In this document: piece by piece, positions 1 to 10,669 of the stretch
Layout of the letters: each line of letters starts with the position of its first letter
Position numbering within the stretch: position 1 is the first letter of the stretch
Source: Closterium sp. Naga37s-1
Lineage: Eukaryota; Streptophyta; Zygnematophyceae; Desmidiales; Closteriaceae
DNA: 64,000 bases
Assembly: GCA_947471745.1 (NCBI GenBank)
Contig: CANJKZ010000080.1
Span: forward strand, 1,161,501-1,225,500
Direction of reading: 5' to 3'
Translations under genes and position numbers: made by a program
Notes under the pieces: model-generated
What the model was told of the DNA's origin: nothing
What the model saw: only the letters and a program-made list of their open reading frames with translations
The model's database searches: none

Positions 1-281
1 CCGAGGAGCGCTCGTCCCAATCTTCCTGCAGCGTGGGCTCACTCGGTCTAGGTTCCTCCCCAATCATTAGTTTCAGCAATCCAATCTGACGGAAATAGAG
101 CTGCATTTTCCAGGCTCAATCACCATAACCCTCGCAATTGAACTTCTCGACAGTGAAGTTCTTCAGCACCTCCTTGACCAGCGAGCCCTGGTTTGTTCGC
201 GCTCCCCTTGGCGACGAAACACCAGCTCCCGTCCAGGTGTTGCCCGCCATATCTACCTATAACGAGGATCACTATAACGCA

Positions 282-293
282 GCTCTGATACCA
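282..293 (-). other. Primer binding site, initiator-Met tRNA type
   Basis: On the minus strand this reads TGGTATCAGAGC, the standard complement of the 3' end of plant initiator methionine tRNA. It lies 3 bases inside the LTR tip at 297. It fixes the orientation of the element and the inner LTR boundary. Confidence 0.9.
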
Positions 294-296
294 GCT

Positions 297-1436
297 TGTT
301 GGTGTAAGGGCCTAATAAACTTAAGCTACTCAGACTTAATCAAACTTAAAACCTCTCCTCGGGGTCACCTTCAAGGGTCTTTGGGTGCCTGGTACAAGAC
401 CAGCCCCTATCCTCGGGTCCGAGTTTGTAGAGAGAGGGATCAAGAATGACTTAGCCAAAATAGCAAGAGCACCTTGAACGTCGCGCAGCGTATCTTGCAG
501 ACCGTTGACCGGATTAAGCTGAGACTTTGCAATATCGAAGCTCGCTTCAAGTGCTTCAAAATGAGCCAAGTTGCCTCGCTAAAAGTTCTGCCATTACAGA
601 GCTATTGCTCGTACAGCGTTTGCCTAGCACTGCGGCGCTAGCATACTAACGTTGACTCGGGTAGCATTCCGCCGTCGCACCGCGTAGAAACGAAATTCCA
701 GCAAGGAAGGAATTCGCTTGAATCAATTGAAACTATATCCAGGTACAAACAGAGAAGGAATAAATTGTTATAGCTAGCAAGGACCTTGGGAATCAACCTG
801 GGAACTACCAGGGATGGTCCCAAATAATTCCAAACAACAGAACCAAATAATTCCAAGCAACAGAACCAAATAATTCCAAGCAACAGAACCAACCTGGCTG
901 GACAAAACAGCAGGTGGTAGGTTGGTAAACAACCTCTGGTTCTTATTTTCCAACCTGGGAAAACAACAACCAGGTTCAGGTCCTAAAAACAGAACCTGTT
1001 TTGTCTTTGCCCAACCAGCCAAATGCTGGTTCCGCTGGTTTCCCCTGGCCCTGTAGCAAGCAGATACAGACAAACAACATCCAAACTTCACCTAAACTGT
1101 ACCGCTATAGTGCCTGCCCTGCTACACTATAGTCAACCAAACAAAATAGTACAGTTTCGAGTTGGATAGAACTGAATCTGCGCAATCAGGTGAGCCGAAC
1201 CGCAAAGCTTCCATCTTGGGTTCCTTTGCGAGCTCGTCCTTTCAACTTGTACTGTTCATAGCGCGTACAATGTTGTGCCGAAGCGCACAATGCGCGAGTA
1301 CCTGCGAATGCTTCAAGCAAAAATTGCGAAAGCAAACAAACACACTAACATTTCATTCACACCCAAATGCATTCGCACACGCATACTCGTACAAACAGAC
1401 GGCAGGATGTTGTGATATGTAAATTTGCACCCAACA
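297..1436 (-). repeat. F1 LTR, complete (1140 bp)
   Basis: Long terminal repeat in antisense orientation. In element sense it starts TGTTGGGTGC-like at 1436 and ends CACCAACA at 297, giving the TG...CA tips expected for Copia. A central block (about 780-1035) is crowded with CCAGGTT/AACCTGG motifs. The same LTR recurs at 8401, 13216, 43349, 51553 and elsewhere. Confidence 0.88.
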
Positions 1437-2133
1437 TATAGGGCCAGGGGAAACAAGAAGAACCAGAATTTGACTGCTTGGGCAAGGACAAGAAAGTTTC
1501 TGTTGTTAGTATCCGAACCTGGTTGTTGTTTTCCCAGGTTGGAAAAACAGAACCAGAGGTTGTTTACCAACCTACCACCGGCTATTTTGTCCAGCCAGGT
1601 TGGTTCTGGTGCTTGGAATTGTTTGGGATCATCCATGGTTGTTCCCAGGTTGATTCCCAAAGTCCTTGCTAACTAGAACTATTTATTCCTTCTGTGTTTG
1701 TACCTGGATATTGTGAAGTTGATTCAAACAAATTCCTTCCTTGCTGGAATTTCGTTTCTACGCGGTGCGATGGCAGAATGCACCGAGTCAATGCTAGCAC
1801 GCTAGCACTACGACGCTAAGCAAACGCTGTTCGAGCCATAACTTTGTAATTGCATAACTTTTCGCGAGGCAACTTGGCTCATTTTCAAGCTCCTGGAGCG
1901 AGCTTCGATATAGGAAATTCTCAGTTTAATCCAATCGACGGTCTGCACGATACGCTGCGCGACGATCAAGGTAATCTCGTTATTTTGGCTAAGTCATTCT
2001 TGGTTTCTCTCTCTAGATACTCGGACCCGAGGATAGAGGCTGGTCTTGTACCAGGCACCCAAAGACCCTTGGAGGTGACCCCGAGGAGAGGCTTTAAGTT
2101 TGATTAAGTCCTAATAGCTTGAGTTTATTAGGC
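1437..2133 (+). repeat. F1 LTR fragment, sense, 5' part missing
   Basis: The 3' two thirds of an F1 LTR in sense orientation. It starts inside the LTR at the GGGCCAGGGG block and ends just short of the usual CACCAACA tip. It lies head to head with the antisense LTR 297-1436, so the two form a large imperfect inverted repeat. F2 coding sequence follows directly at 2134, so this fragment marks where the left end of the F2 element was lost. Confidence 0.8.
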
Positions 2134-3923
2134 CCTTTTGCCGATACCATCTTTCTTTCGAGTGTCCCGAACGCGAGGACTCCGACGACGACGACACCAA
2201 GGAATGCTGAGGGAGGTCGGCCGGTCGTCGCCTATATCGGGAGACTAAGCCGCGCAAGGAGAAGCAGTCGACGATGTCGACAACGTTGGCGAATGATGTC
2301 GAGGACGGCGAGGCGTCGTCTCGCTGGTCGGCGACGTGGAGCCGACCGTCTCGCTGGCGCCGGAGGCCGGTGAAGACTTGTTGGTCGTGGTGGCAGCCAT
2401 GCAAGCGAACCAGACGGTGGTCCTGCTCGACAGCGGCAGCTCCCACCAAGAGGCGTTAGTCAACTTGGGGCAGAGAGGCGACGTCAAGCACTTGCGTGGC
2501 TTCAATGGGGCGCTGCAGGACGTCCAAAGCCGTGGCATCGTAGCTCTGAAAGGGGCAGCCGGGAGCAGATTCTCATCCCCAACGTGCTCTACGTCCCGGG
2601 CGTGCAGACGAACCTGCTGTCAGCCAGCCAGCTGCAGGAGAGCGGCGTGCGACTGCAGGACGATGGCGACGAGATGCTGCTCGTCTCGGCGGTGGGGAAC
2701 GTGCTTGGTCGGGCGAAGTACACCGGCCGGGTCCTCCGCACCGACGTGCGACCGAGCACGGCAACGTCGACGGCGGCCCCAACTTAGACCGTGGCCCTGC
2801 GGACGATCGACACGGCGACGAAGTCGACGCCGAGAAGGTGGCGCGTAAGGCTTACAAACGTCGGCGTTGACACCATCACTAGCTCGGCGAAACACGAGGT
2901 TGCCACCGGCCTGGATATCAAGCCGTCGCTCGGCACCAAATCTCCGTGTGTCTCGTGGGTCAGCCACAGCTTCCCCGACAAGGGCCCAAACGCCGAGGAC
3001 ACCCTGGCCGTTGTGCACATCGACCTGTGCGGGCCATTCCAGGTGGCCGCCAAAGATGGCAGCCTCTACTTCTTGCTACAGAAGGACCGCAAGACCCGTT
3101 ACGTTTAGGTAAGGCAGGTCGCCAAGAAGTCCGACGTGCTGCAGAAGTTTGAGAAGTTGCTGAGCGGTAGACCAAGAACTCGGTGTTGATGCTGTGCTCT
3201 GACCGCGGAGGGGAGTTCCTCGGGAAGAACTTCACCGACTTGGTCGACGGAAAGGGGATGGCAAGTGTGTGGGGCTGCAATGCGCAGTTTCTGGTCTTCG
3301 AGCAACAGCGCGGCAGAAAGCTGAAGCCGAAGACCAGGTGGGGCCTTCACCTCGGTGTGTCGGAGGAGAGCAAGGGCTGGGAGGTCCTCCACCATGTCGC
3401 TAGAGGTGTGGAAGTTGAAGCAAAGGCCGGCGTCGGGGCGGACGAAGGACAAACGGACACCTCGACAACAACACTTCTACTACTCAAGGTCGGCGAGCCG
3501 ACGACGCTGAGAACGTCTTCTTCCCTTCTCCTTCCTCTGCTCCTTCTACCCCACACCTCTTAGCTAACCTGCATATGCTGACAACGACGTCAGCCTCCAG
3601 CGATGAGGGGAGCACAGCATCGCCGGTGGCCGACGTGACGTCCAGCAAATCGGCGTGAAAGGAAGCCGCAGACGACAGGGGAGCAGCGGGCAGAAGAGAA
3701 GCCATTGACAGGGGAGTCGTCGGCGAAGGAGGCGTCGGTAAGGAAGCCGCCGATAAGGGAGCAGCCTGCAGCGAAGCCGACCGTTGAGCTGTCGGCAGGG
3801 TTGCCGACGACAAGGGAGAAATCGGCTTGAGCGGCTGAAACAGTTCGACGAGGGCAGAGCGACGGTGACGACGAAGGGGAGCTGTTGGGGGGGAGGGTGT
3901 CTACTGCCAGCGACGTGGTGGAG
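2134..3923 (+). mobile_element. F2 Copia element, left part: gag tail, protease, integrase
   Basis: Old, GC-rich Ty1/Copia fossil of a second family (F2). Visible parts in order are: a gag tail rich in Asp/Lys (about 2140-2330); an aspartic protease with an LDSGSS site (about 2428-2445) followed by a LYVPGVQTNLLSASQL stretch (2584 onward), a typical Copia protease end; a pre-integrase and integrase part with VVHIDLCGPF (about 3010) and SDRGGEFLG (about 3195); and a post-integrase part (about 3260-3400). A Ser/Ala/Glu-rich linker toward reverse transcriptase runs to 3923. The 5' LTR is not present. The copy is clearly broken, with about half a dozen or more breaks, and older than element A. 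Its right half is at 48631-51113. Confidence 0.85.
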
Positions 3924-3928
3924 GGTCC

Positions 3929-4912
3929 TGCGGAGACAACTCTATCAACGAGAGCTAGACTACGGGCTAGGCACGGGATAGGAGGGATCTCTGCGTTCGT
4001 TCCCTTAGTCGTTCTCTAGCACTTGTGCATTCACGGGGCAAAACCGCAAGAGTCTTACTAGCAAAAGTTCAGAACAATGATACAATAAAGTTGGCAAGAC
4101 AAGACTACATCAGAGCTAGGATGCAAGCAGGTCGACTGCCAGCGCAGCATGGTTGACCGCGTTCCAGCACGATTTGGGCGACCGCGCTTCAGCAGTACAA
4201 AGTCGCGGCTTGCCAACACTGCAAGTCGACGGCGTGCCAACGTCGCAGGTCGACGGCGTGCCAACGTTGCATCCGCAGAACAGCAGCTCATTTGCTTCGC
4301 GGGTGCTCCCAGATGATTGGCGCACCGTGCCTTGTCACTTGCAGAAGGCACACACAAAATCAACCTGGCGCTGACGACTACATCTGATCAGCCACGTCGC
4401 CACTAACGCCTGGGCGACTGTCGCGTGCCTCCGCAGAACTTCGTCGCCCGGGTAACTTGGTCGACCTGGAAACCACCAGGTTGGCGTCAACTTCTTCGGG
4501 GAAAGTCGGCAGAAGTTGTATGTGCTCGTCGACTACCCAGGTCGACGATCACCAGCCGACTTCACCAAGACGGCCACTCCCCAGGTCGGCGCTTCTCCTC
4601 TTCGTGCTCGTCGACCTGGGTAGTCTGGTCGACGACCACCACCTGGTCGACCAGACCAAGTCGACCACACCCTTGGTCGACCAATTCCAGGTCGACCAGT
4701 CCTGCTGTCAGCCGACCACACCTAGTCAACATCACCAGCTCAGCGTCACCAAGTCAACGCCCTGTCAGGTCGACCTCCCAAGTCGACCTTCTGAAGTCGG
4801 CCCTCACAAGTCGGCGCCCACTGCTGCAGGTCGGTTGCACCTCCCGCAGACTCGACCACGAAGTCGGCTCCGCCGAAGCGAGGACGGGGCCAACAAACAA
4901 CTCCCGTTGACA
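3929..4912 (-). repeat. F2 solo LTR (984 bp) with 5-bp target duplication
   Basis: Antisense F2 LTR without any internal region. In element sense it starts TGTCAACGGG at 4912 and ends TCTCCGCA at 3929. It is flanked by GGTCC on both sides (3924-3928 and 4913-4917), a clean 5-bp target site duplication. It aligns by eye, in reverse complement, with the 3' LTR at 50115-51113, and its tail with 35689-35976. It carries about 14 GTCGAC hexamers. It sits in the integrase-RT linker of the F2 host element: a nested insertion of one family member into another, followed by LTR-LTR recombination. Confidence 0.87.
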
Positions 4913-4917
4913 GGTCC

Positions 4918-5549
4918 AGGTCGACCAGCCTGGACTGCGACATTTAGACCGGCTGCGGAGGCCACCTGAGCGGCTGACCTACCGCGTGTGGCTCCCACCG
5001 GCCGCCTATACCCCTTTGCTCGACGGCGAAAACGGCGAGGTCGACCTGCCAAAGCTCGACCCCGACATGCACGCCGACCCCGAGCACCGCTGGGACACAT
5101 CTGCAAAATGGCCACTCCCTGGCACGCCTCCGCAAGATTCTACATCTAGCACATGGTCAGCATGGGATCTCTCCTCACGCGGGTGGGGGGAGGTGCAGTC
5201 GGAGCTTCGCACGGAAACGCCGTCAACTAGCCCAGGGCACGGCCAAACGAAAATTGCTGAGCAGAGAAGCCCGAGGTCTGTCGATGGGTGCAGAGCGGCG
5301 CTCTCCTCTCCCGCGCAGGCAGTTACTCGCATCGGGTCGGCGCGCGCAGTGGAGCCGCCAGGTCAGGGGCCGGGGCGAGGGGAGGCCCATTGGTTACGGC
5401 GAATGATGGTGAAGGAACCGTTGGCGAGCTAGAAGGGCAAGGCGGTGAAGGCCGCCATGGACGACGAGATCCGCAGCCTCATCGGCATGGGCACCTGGGA
5501 GCTGGTCGAACGACCACGCGGGGTAAATATCATGAAGAACCGAAGGATG
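4918..5549 (+). mobile_element. F2 Copia element, linker end and start of reverse transcriptase
   Basis: Continuation of the F2 element after the solo LTR. The linker end (about 4968-5100, with a DPDMHADPEHRW stretch) is followed by an unrelated segment (5107-5399). The opening of the Copia reverse transcriptase domain follows (about 5400-5549, with GMGTWELVERP). The domain is cut at 5549 by the F1 LTR tip and resumes at 48631 on the far side of the nest. Confidence 0.85.
5107..5399. other. Unidentified ~290-bp segment inside F2
   Basis: This stretch separates two conserved parts of F2 that are adjacent in related Copia proteins. It is GC-rich, shows no repeat seen elsewhere in the window and no convincing coding pattern. 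I could not define ends or a target duplication. It may be a small insertion. Confidence 0.4.
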
Positions 5550-5554
5550 TTGAT
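5550..5554. repeat. Target site duplication TTGAT, left copy
   Basis: TTGAT directly before the F1 LTR tip TGTTGG at 5555. The same five bases follow the distal LTR tip at 48625. F2 reverse transcriptase sequence lies on the outer side of both copies. Confidence 0.85.
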
Positions 5555-6569
5555 TGTTGGTGTAAGGGCCTAATAAACTCAAGCTACTAAGACTTAATCA
5601 AACTTAAATCCTCTCCTCGGGGTCACCTCCAAGCGTCCTTGGGTGCCTGGTACAAGACCAGCCCCTATCCTCGGATCCGAGTTTGTAGAGAGAGATCAAG
5701 AATGACTTAGCCAAAATAGCAAGAGCACCTTGAACGTTGCGCAGCGTACCTTGCAGACCGTCGATCGGATTAAGCTGAAACTTTGCTATATCGAAGCTCG
5801 CTCCAAGAGCTTTAAAACGAGCCAAGTTGCCTCGCGAAATGTTCTGCCATTACGGAGTTATTGCTCGTACAGCGTTAGCCTAGCACTAGGGCGCTAGCAT
5901 ACTAGCGTTCACTCGGGTAACATTCCGCCGTCGCACCGGGTAGAAACGAAATTCCAGCAAGGAAGGAATTTCCTTGAATCAATTTTGACTATATCCAGGT
6001 ACAAACAGAGAAGGAATAAATAGTTCTAGCTAGCAAGGACCTTGGGAATCAACCTGGGAACAAAACAGCAGGTGGTAGGTTGGTAAACAACCTCTGGTTC
6101 TGTTTTTCCAGCCTGGGAAAACAACAACCAGGTTCAGGTCCTAAAAGCAGAACCTGTTTTGTCTTTGCCCAACCAGCCAAATGCTGGTTCCGCTGGTTTC
6201 GCCTGGCCCTGTAGCATGCTGATACAGACAGACAACATCCAAACTTCACCTAAATTGTACCCCAATAGTGCCTGCCCTGCCCAACAATTTCGAGTTGGAT
6301 AGAACTGAATCTGCGCAATCAAGTAAGCCGAACCGGAAAGCTTCCATCTTGGGTTCCTTTGCGAGCTCGTCCTTTCTGCTTGCACTGTTCATAGTGCGTA
6401 CAATGTTTTGCCGAAGCGCTCAATGCGCGAGTACCTGCAAATGCTTCAAGCGAAAATTGCGAAAGCAAACAAACATACGAATATTCTATTCACACCCAAA
6501 TACATTTGCACATGCATACTCGTACAAACAGACGGCAGGATGCCGTGCAATGTGACTTTGCACCCAACA
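5555..6569 (-). repeat. F1 LTR (1015 bp), left edge of nest
   Basis: Antisense 3' LTR with tips TGTTGG at 5555 and CCCAACA at 6569. It contains the CCAGGTT-rich block. The outer flank is the TTGAT duplication. Confidence 0.88.
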
Positions 6570-7305
6570 CACTCCCCCTCAGCCTGCCGGCTGCATCCCC
6601 ATCATTCCATGCTTGTTCATGCTCATTCCACTTTTGCGCACACAACGCCAATGAGGCTCATCCGCAATCTTGGTGAGGATGTCTGCTGGCTGCTGATGGG
6701 TCTTGATGTAGATCGGATTCACCGTCCCCCTCTTCACCTCCTTACGCAGCCAGTGCCACTTGATACGCATGTGGTTGTTCAGCCCATAAAGCACAGGATT
6801 CCTGGCCATCCCAAGAGCCCCCTTGCTATCACAAAATAACGACGTAGCAACCTTCTGCTCGTGGCCAATCTCCTATAACAGCCTCCTCAACCAAATCACC
6901 TCCTTCACCCCATGGAACATCGCCATGTACTCTGATTCTACGGAAGAGAGTGCCGTCTCCGTCTGCTTCTTTGACCTCCAACTAACAGGTCCTCCCCCAA
7001 CTACACAGATGTATCCTCCCACAGATGAGGAATCCTCCTTCTCAGAAGCCCACATAGCATCGGTAAAGCAAGTGAGAAACAGCTTGCCTTCGCCAAGCCG
7101 CTCCCCCTTCTCTTTCAGCACCTCAACCCCTTTCTGCTTCACTTGTGCAGATGCGGAGTATTGAACTCCAATGTTTTGGTGAGAGTTCAGGTACTTCACC
7201 ACACGCTCAGCTGCATCCACCTGCTCCTGTGATGGATTCTGCACCACCCTTGCCAGCTGCCCAACAGAGAAAGAGATGCCTGGCCTCGTTTGAACCGCTG
7301 CATAC
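5555..7305 (-). mobile_element. F1 Copia element, 3' part (3' LTR, RNase H, RT end)
   Basis: Antisense F1 fossil. The 3' LTR occupies 5555-6569. It is adjoined by the polypurine tract, seen on the plus strand as CCCCCTCAGCCTGCC (about 6574-6588). Next come the RNase H domain (about 6600-7100, ending with the KTHQQPAD motif seen in other copies) and the end of the reverse transcriptase region (to about 7305). At about 7305 it changes abruptly into sense-orientation integrase-tail sequence. The copy is broken, with a few breaks. With TTGAT outside its LTR tip, it is the left edge of the 43-kb nest. Confidence 0.85.
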
Positions 7306-7661
7306 TGTGGGTATTCGGTAACATGGCAATTGCCTATGTCCCCAAACTCTACCGAAGTAAGTTGGGGCCAAGTGCAGTCTGGTGTGTACATTTGGGGCTG
7401 GCTGCTGAGAGCAGGGGATGGCTGCTGTGGGAACCATCCAAGGGTGTGTTGTTTGACAGCAGGGAGGTGAAGTTTGTTGAGGGCCTGATTTATGGGGGCT
7501 GGAAGAATCAGCAGGAGGCCAAGGTATCACAGGAGATGGAGCAGATCACTTTGCAGTTGGACCTGACTCCTAATGTGTGGGAGGAGGGAGAGGAGGCAGC
7601 TGCATAGGTTGGTGACCGAGAGAAGGTACAGGAGGCACCTGCTGATTCTTGTGTAGCACTA
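7306..7661 (+). mobile_element. Integrase tail of satellite-bearing F1 derivative
   Basis: Sense fragment coding for the F1 post-integrase region (FGNMAIAYVPK, GPSAVWCVHLGLAAESRGW) and the acidic linker LDLTPNVWEEGEEAAA. It ends at a TCTTGTGTAGCACTAGTGG junction into the 37-bp satellite. The same junction occurs at 27402 and 40535, which identifies this as a piece of the satellite-bearing derivative rather than of a standard F1 element. Its left end joins the antisense RNase H/RT piece, so an inversion or recombination lies at about 7305. Confidence 0.8.
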
Positions 7662-8400
7662 GTGGTTGGTACCAAGCGTACGAACTGTATTTACCGGTGT
7701 AGATGACTAAGAGTGAATGCGTTTCTTACCCGTGTGGTTGGTACTAAGAGTATGCGTTACTTACACGTGTGATTGGTACTCATAGTAAGTGCGTTACTTA
7801 TCCGTATGGTTGGTACTAGGAGTAGATGCGTTACTTACCTGTGTGGTTGGTACTACGAGTAAGTGTATTACTTACCGTACCTTTGGTACTAAGAATAAGT
7901 GCGTTACTTGCCCGTGTGGTTGGTACTAAGAGTAAGTGCGTTGCTTACCCGCGTGCTCGTCATAAAGAGTAAGTGCTTACCTACCCGTGTAATTGGTACT
8001 ACGAGTAAGTGCGTTACATACTCGTATGGTCGGTACTAAGAATATGTGTGTTATTTGCTTATGTGGTTGGTACCAAGACTAAAGTGTTGAACTTACCTGT
8101 TTAGTTGTTACTAAGAGTGAGTGCGTTATTTACATATGGTTTATACCAAGAGTAAGTACGTTACTTACCCGTGGAGTGAGTTTCTTAGCCATGCCAAGAG
8201 TAAGTGCGTTGTGGTTGGTACCCATGTAGTTGGTACCAAGAGTAATGTACGTACCCGTATAGTTGTTACTAAGAGGAAGTGCGTTTCTTTTCCGTGTAGT
8301 CGATACTTAGAGTCAGTGCGTTACTTATCCGTGTGGCTGGTACTAAGATTATGTGCGTTACTTACTTGTATGGTTGGAACCAGGAGTGAGTGTGATACTT
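7662..8400 (+). repeat. 37-bp satellite, forward array, left stub
   Basis: About 20 diverged units of a 37-bp repeat; a clean unit is 15160-15196. Unit variants follow the same order as in the arrays starting at 27402 and 40535. For example, the variant GTGGAGTGAGTTTCTTA occurs here at 8171, at 27951 and at 41082. It stops at 8400 where element A begins; the matching part of the array resumes near 14875. Confidence 0.9.
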
Positions 8401-9464
8401 ACATTGCACAGCATCCTGCCATCTGTTTGTACGAGTATGCGTGTGCGAATGCATTTGGGTGTGGATGGAATGTTCGTGTGTTTGTTTTCTTTCGCATTTT
8501 TTGCTTGATGCATTTGCAGGTAATCGCGCAATGTGCGCTTCGGCACAACATTGTACGCGCTATGAACAGTGCAAGCAGAAAGGACGAGCTCGCAAAGGAA
8601 CCCAAGATGGAAGCTTTGCGGTTCAACTTACTTGATTGCGCAGATTCAGTTCTATCCAACTCGAAATTGTACTGTTTTGTTTGGTTGACTATAGTGTAGC
8701 AGGGCAGGCACTATAGCGGTACAATTTAGGTGAAGGTTGGATGTTGTTTGTCTGTATTTGCATGTTACAGGGCCAGGGGAAACCAGCGGAACCAGCATTT
8801 GGCTGGTTGGGCAAAGACAAAACAGGTTCTGTTTTTATGACCTGAACCTGGTTGTTGTTTTCCCAGGTTGGAAAAACAAGAGGTTGTTTACCACCTGCTG
8901 TTTTGTCCAGCCAGGTTGGTTCTGTTGCTTGGAATTATTTGGGATCATCCCTGGTTGTTCCCAGGTTGATTCCCAAGGTCCTTGCTAGCTAGAGCTATTT
9001 ATTCCTTCTCTGTTTGTACCTGAACATAGTCAATTTGATTCAAGCGAATTCCTTCCTTCCTGGAATTTCGTTTCTACACGGTACGACGGCGGAATGCTAC
9101 CCAAGTCAACGGTAGTACGCTAGCACTCCAACGCTAGGCAAACGGTGTCTGAGCCATAACTCCGTAATGGCATGACTTTTCGCGAGGCAACTTGGCTTAT
9201 TTTAAAGCTCTTGGAGCGAGCTTCGATATAGGAAACTCTCAGCTTAATCCGGTCGACGGTCTGCATGATACGCTGCGCGACGTTCAAGTTACTCTTGTTA
9301 TGTTGGCTAAGTCATTCTTGACTCCTCTCTCTACAAACTCGGACCCGAGGATAGGGGCTGGTCTTGTACCAGGCACCCAAGGACCCTTGGAGGTGACCCG
9401 GAGGAGAGGTTTTAAGTTTGATTAAGTCTTAATAGCTTGAGTTTATTAGGCCCTTACACCAACA
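8401..9464 (+). repeat. F1 5' LTR of element A
   Basis: Starts about 16 bases inside the LTR compared with the 3' copy and ends CACCAACA at 9464. It aligns with 13232-14295 without large gaps. The preceding base is satellite, so no target duplication can be read on this side. Confidence 0.9.
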
Positions 9465-9467
9465 AGC

Positions 9468-9479
9468 TGGTATCAGAGC
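9468..9479 (+). other. Primer binding site of element A
   Basis: TGGTATCAGAGC, three bases after the LTR tip: complement of the 3' end of initiator-Met tRNA, the usual primer of plant Copia elements. Confidence 0.93.
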
Positions 9480-9511
9480 CTGCGTTATAGTGATCCTCGT
9501 TATAGGTAGCT

Positions 9512-10660
9512 ATGGCGGGCAACACCTCGACGGGAGCTGGTGAATCTTCAGCCCAAGATCGTAGCGGCAGCCAAGATTCTGGTGTTTCAGCGCCAAGGGG
9601 AGCGCGAACAAACCAGGGCTCGCTGGTCAAGGAGGTGCTGAAGAACTTCACCGTCGAGAAGTTCAATGGTGAGGGCTATGATGATTGGGCCTGGAAAATG
9701 CAATTGTATTTCCGTCATATCGGTTTGCTGAAACTAATGATTGGGGAGGTGCCTAGACCGAGTGACCCCGCGCTGCAGGAAAATTGGGACGAGCGCTCCT
9801 CGGCTGGCTACTATTTGATGTCGCAGAGTTTGGAGCTGAACCAGCGTCACCACGTTATGCACCTGCTGCCGGAGGTTGAGTGCGGTCCGAAGGCGTGGAC
9901 CGTGTTGAAGGAGCTGCACGCCCCAACCTCCGTTGTTGCAACGTTGATGCTGGAGAGGGAGCTGTCCGCGTTGCGCCTGAGCGATGGAGAGCCGGTGCAA
10001 CCTGTCCTGGATAAGATGCGCGACCTGTACGCAAAGTTGGCGACCGCGGGAATCACCTACCCGGAGCATACCAAGTGTTTGAAGATGCTCTCGCTGCTGC
10101 CGGAATCGTGGCTTCAATTCACGAGCGGATTGAGCCTGCCGCATAACCAGAGCTCGTGGACACTCGAGTGGGTGCGGACAAAGATTCTGGAGGAGGACTT
10201 CCGTCGACGCCAACTAAGGGGTGGAGACGACGGCAGCAGCGGCTATGGGATGCAAGGGAGCCGATGTGGCAGAGGACGTGGCTTCGGTGGTGCTGGACGC
10301 GGTGCAAAGAAGGACGACGACTCCAACGACCAACAAGGAGGTACCTGGGGTCGCGCTGCGAAATCTGGACGTGGGGGCAAGTCGGGTGCTGGTGGCAAAA
10401 TGAAAGGGAGTTGCTAGTATTGTGAGAAGGAGGGGCACCCCTGGTTTTTGTGCGATAAGAAACCCGATGGATGGACCCCCCAGAATCGTCACCAGGATGG
10501 CGGCGCGCGGAGGAACCAGAGAAACGGCGCGAGCATGGTCGCCGATTCGTCCGACAACAACCCGAAGAGCAACGGTGCGGAGAAGAAGAAGGAGCGCACC
10601 GCGGGCCAGTTCTTCCATATTGGAGAGCAGGGGGAGCAAGGAGACGCCTCTGCCAAGGTT
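9512..10660 (+). pseudogene. gag region of element A
   Basis: Codes for the F1 gag: an N-terminal nucleocapsid/capsid-like domain (FTVEKFNGEGYDDWAWKMQ near residue 50), a helical middle typical of the UBN2-type Copia gag, a Gly/Arg-rich basic segment (GSRCGRGRGFGGAGRG) and a CCHC-like zinc knuckle region at about 10412-10452. The start at 9512 (ATGGCGGGCAAC) is shared by other copies in the window (24949, 35390, 38084). In a live element, gag packages the RNA in cytoplasmic particles. This copy is a fossil. Confidence 0.88.
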
Positions 10661-10669
10661 GGAGCAGAG

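Larger units (their letters stand above)
1..1436 (-). mobile_element. F1 Copia element, 5' end (cut by window edge)
   Basis: Antisense Ty1/Copia fossil of the family called F1 here. In element order it has a 5' LTR (1436 down to 297), a primer binding site (293-282) and the start of gag (about 256 down to 1), which runs off the window. The gag start resembles the gag of element A (9512 onward), including the residues around FTVEKFNGEGYDDWAWKMQ. Only the 5' part is visible. It looks broken, with at least a couple of breaks in the short gag stretch. What lies beyond position 1 is unknown. Confidence 0.85.

Noticed and set aside
138-449. 103-codon frame spanning gag antisense and LTR
   Set aside because: It runs over the antisense gag, primer site and LTR, so it is a shadow frame.
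7662-8400. CRISPR-like regular repeats
   Set aside because: Units are directly adjacent with no unique spacers, and all neighbours are eukaryotic retroelements.
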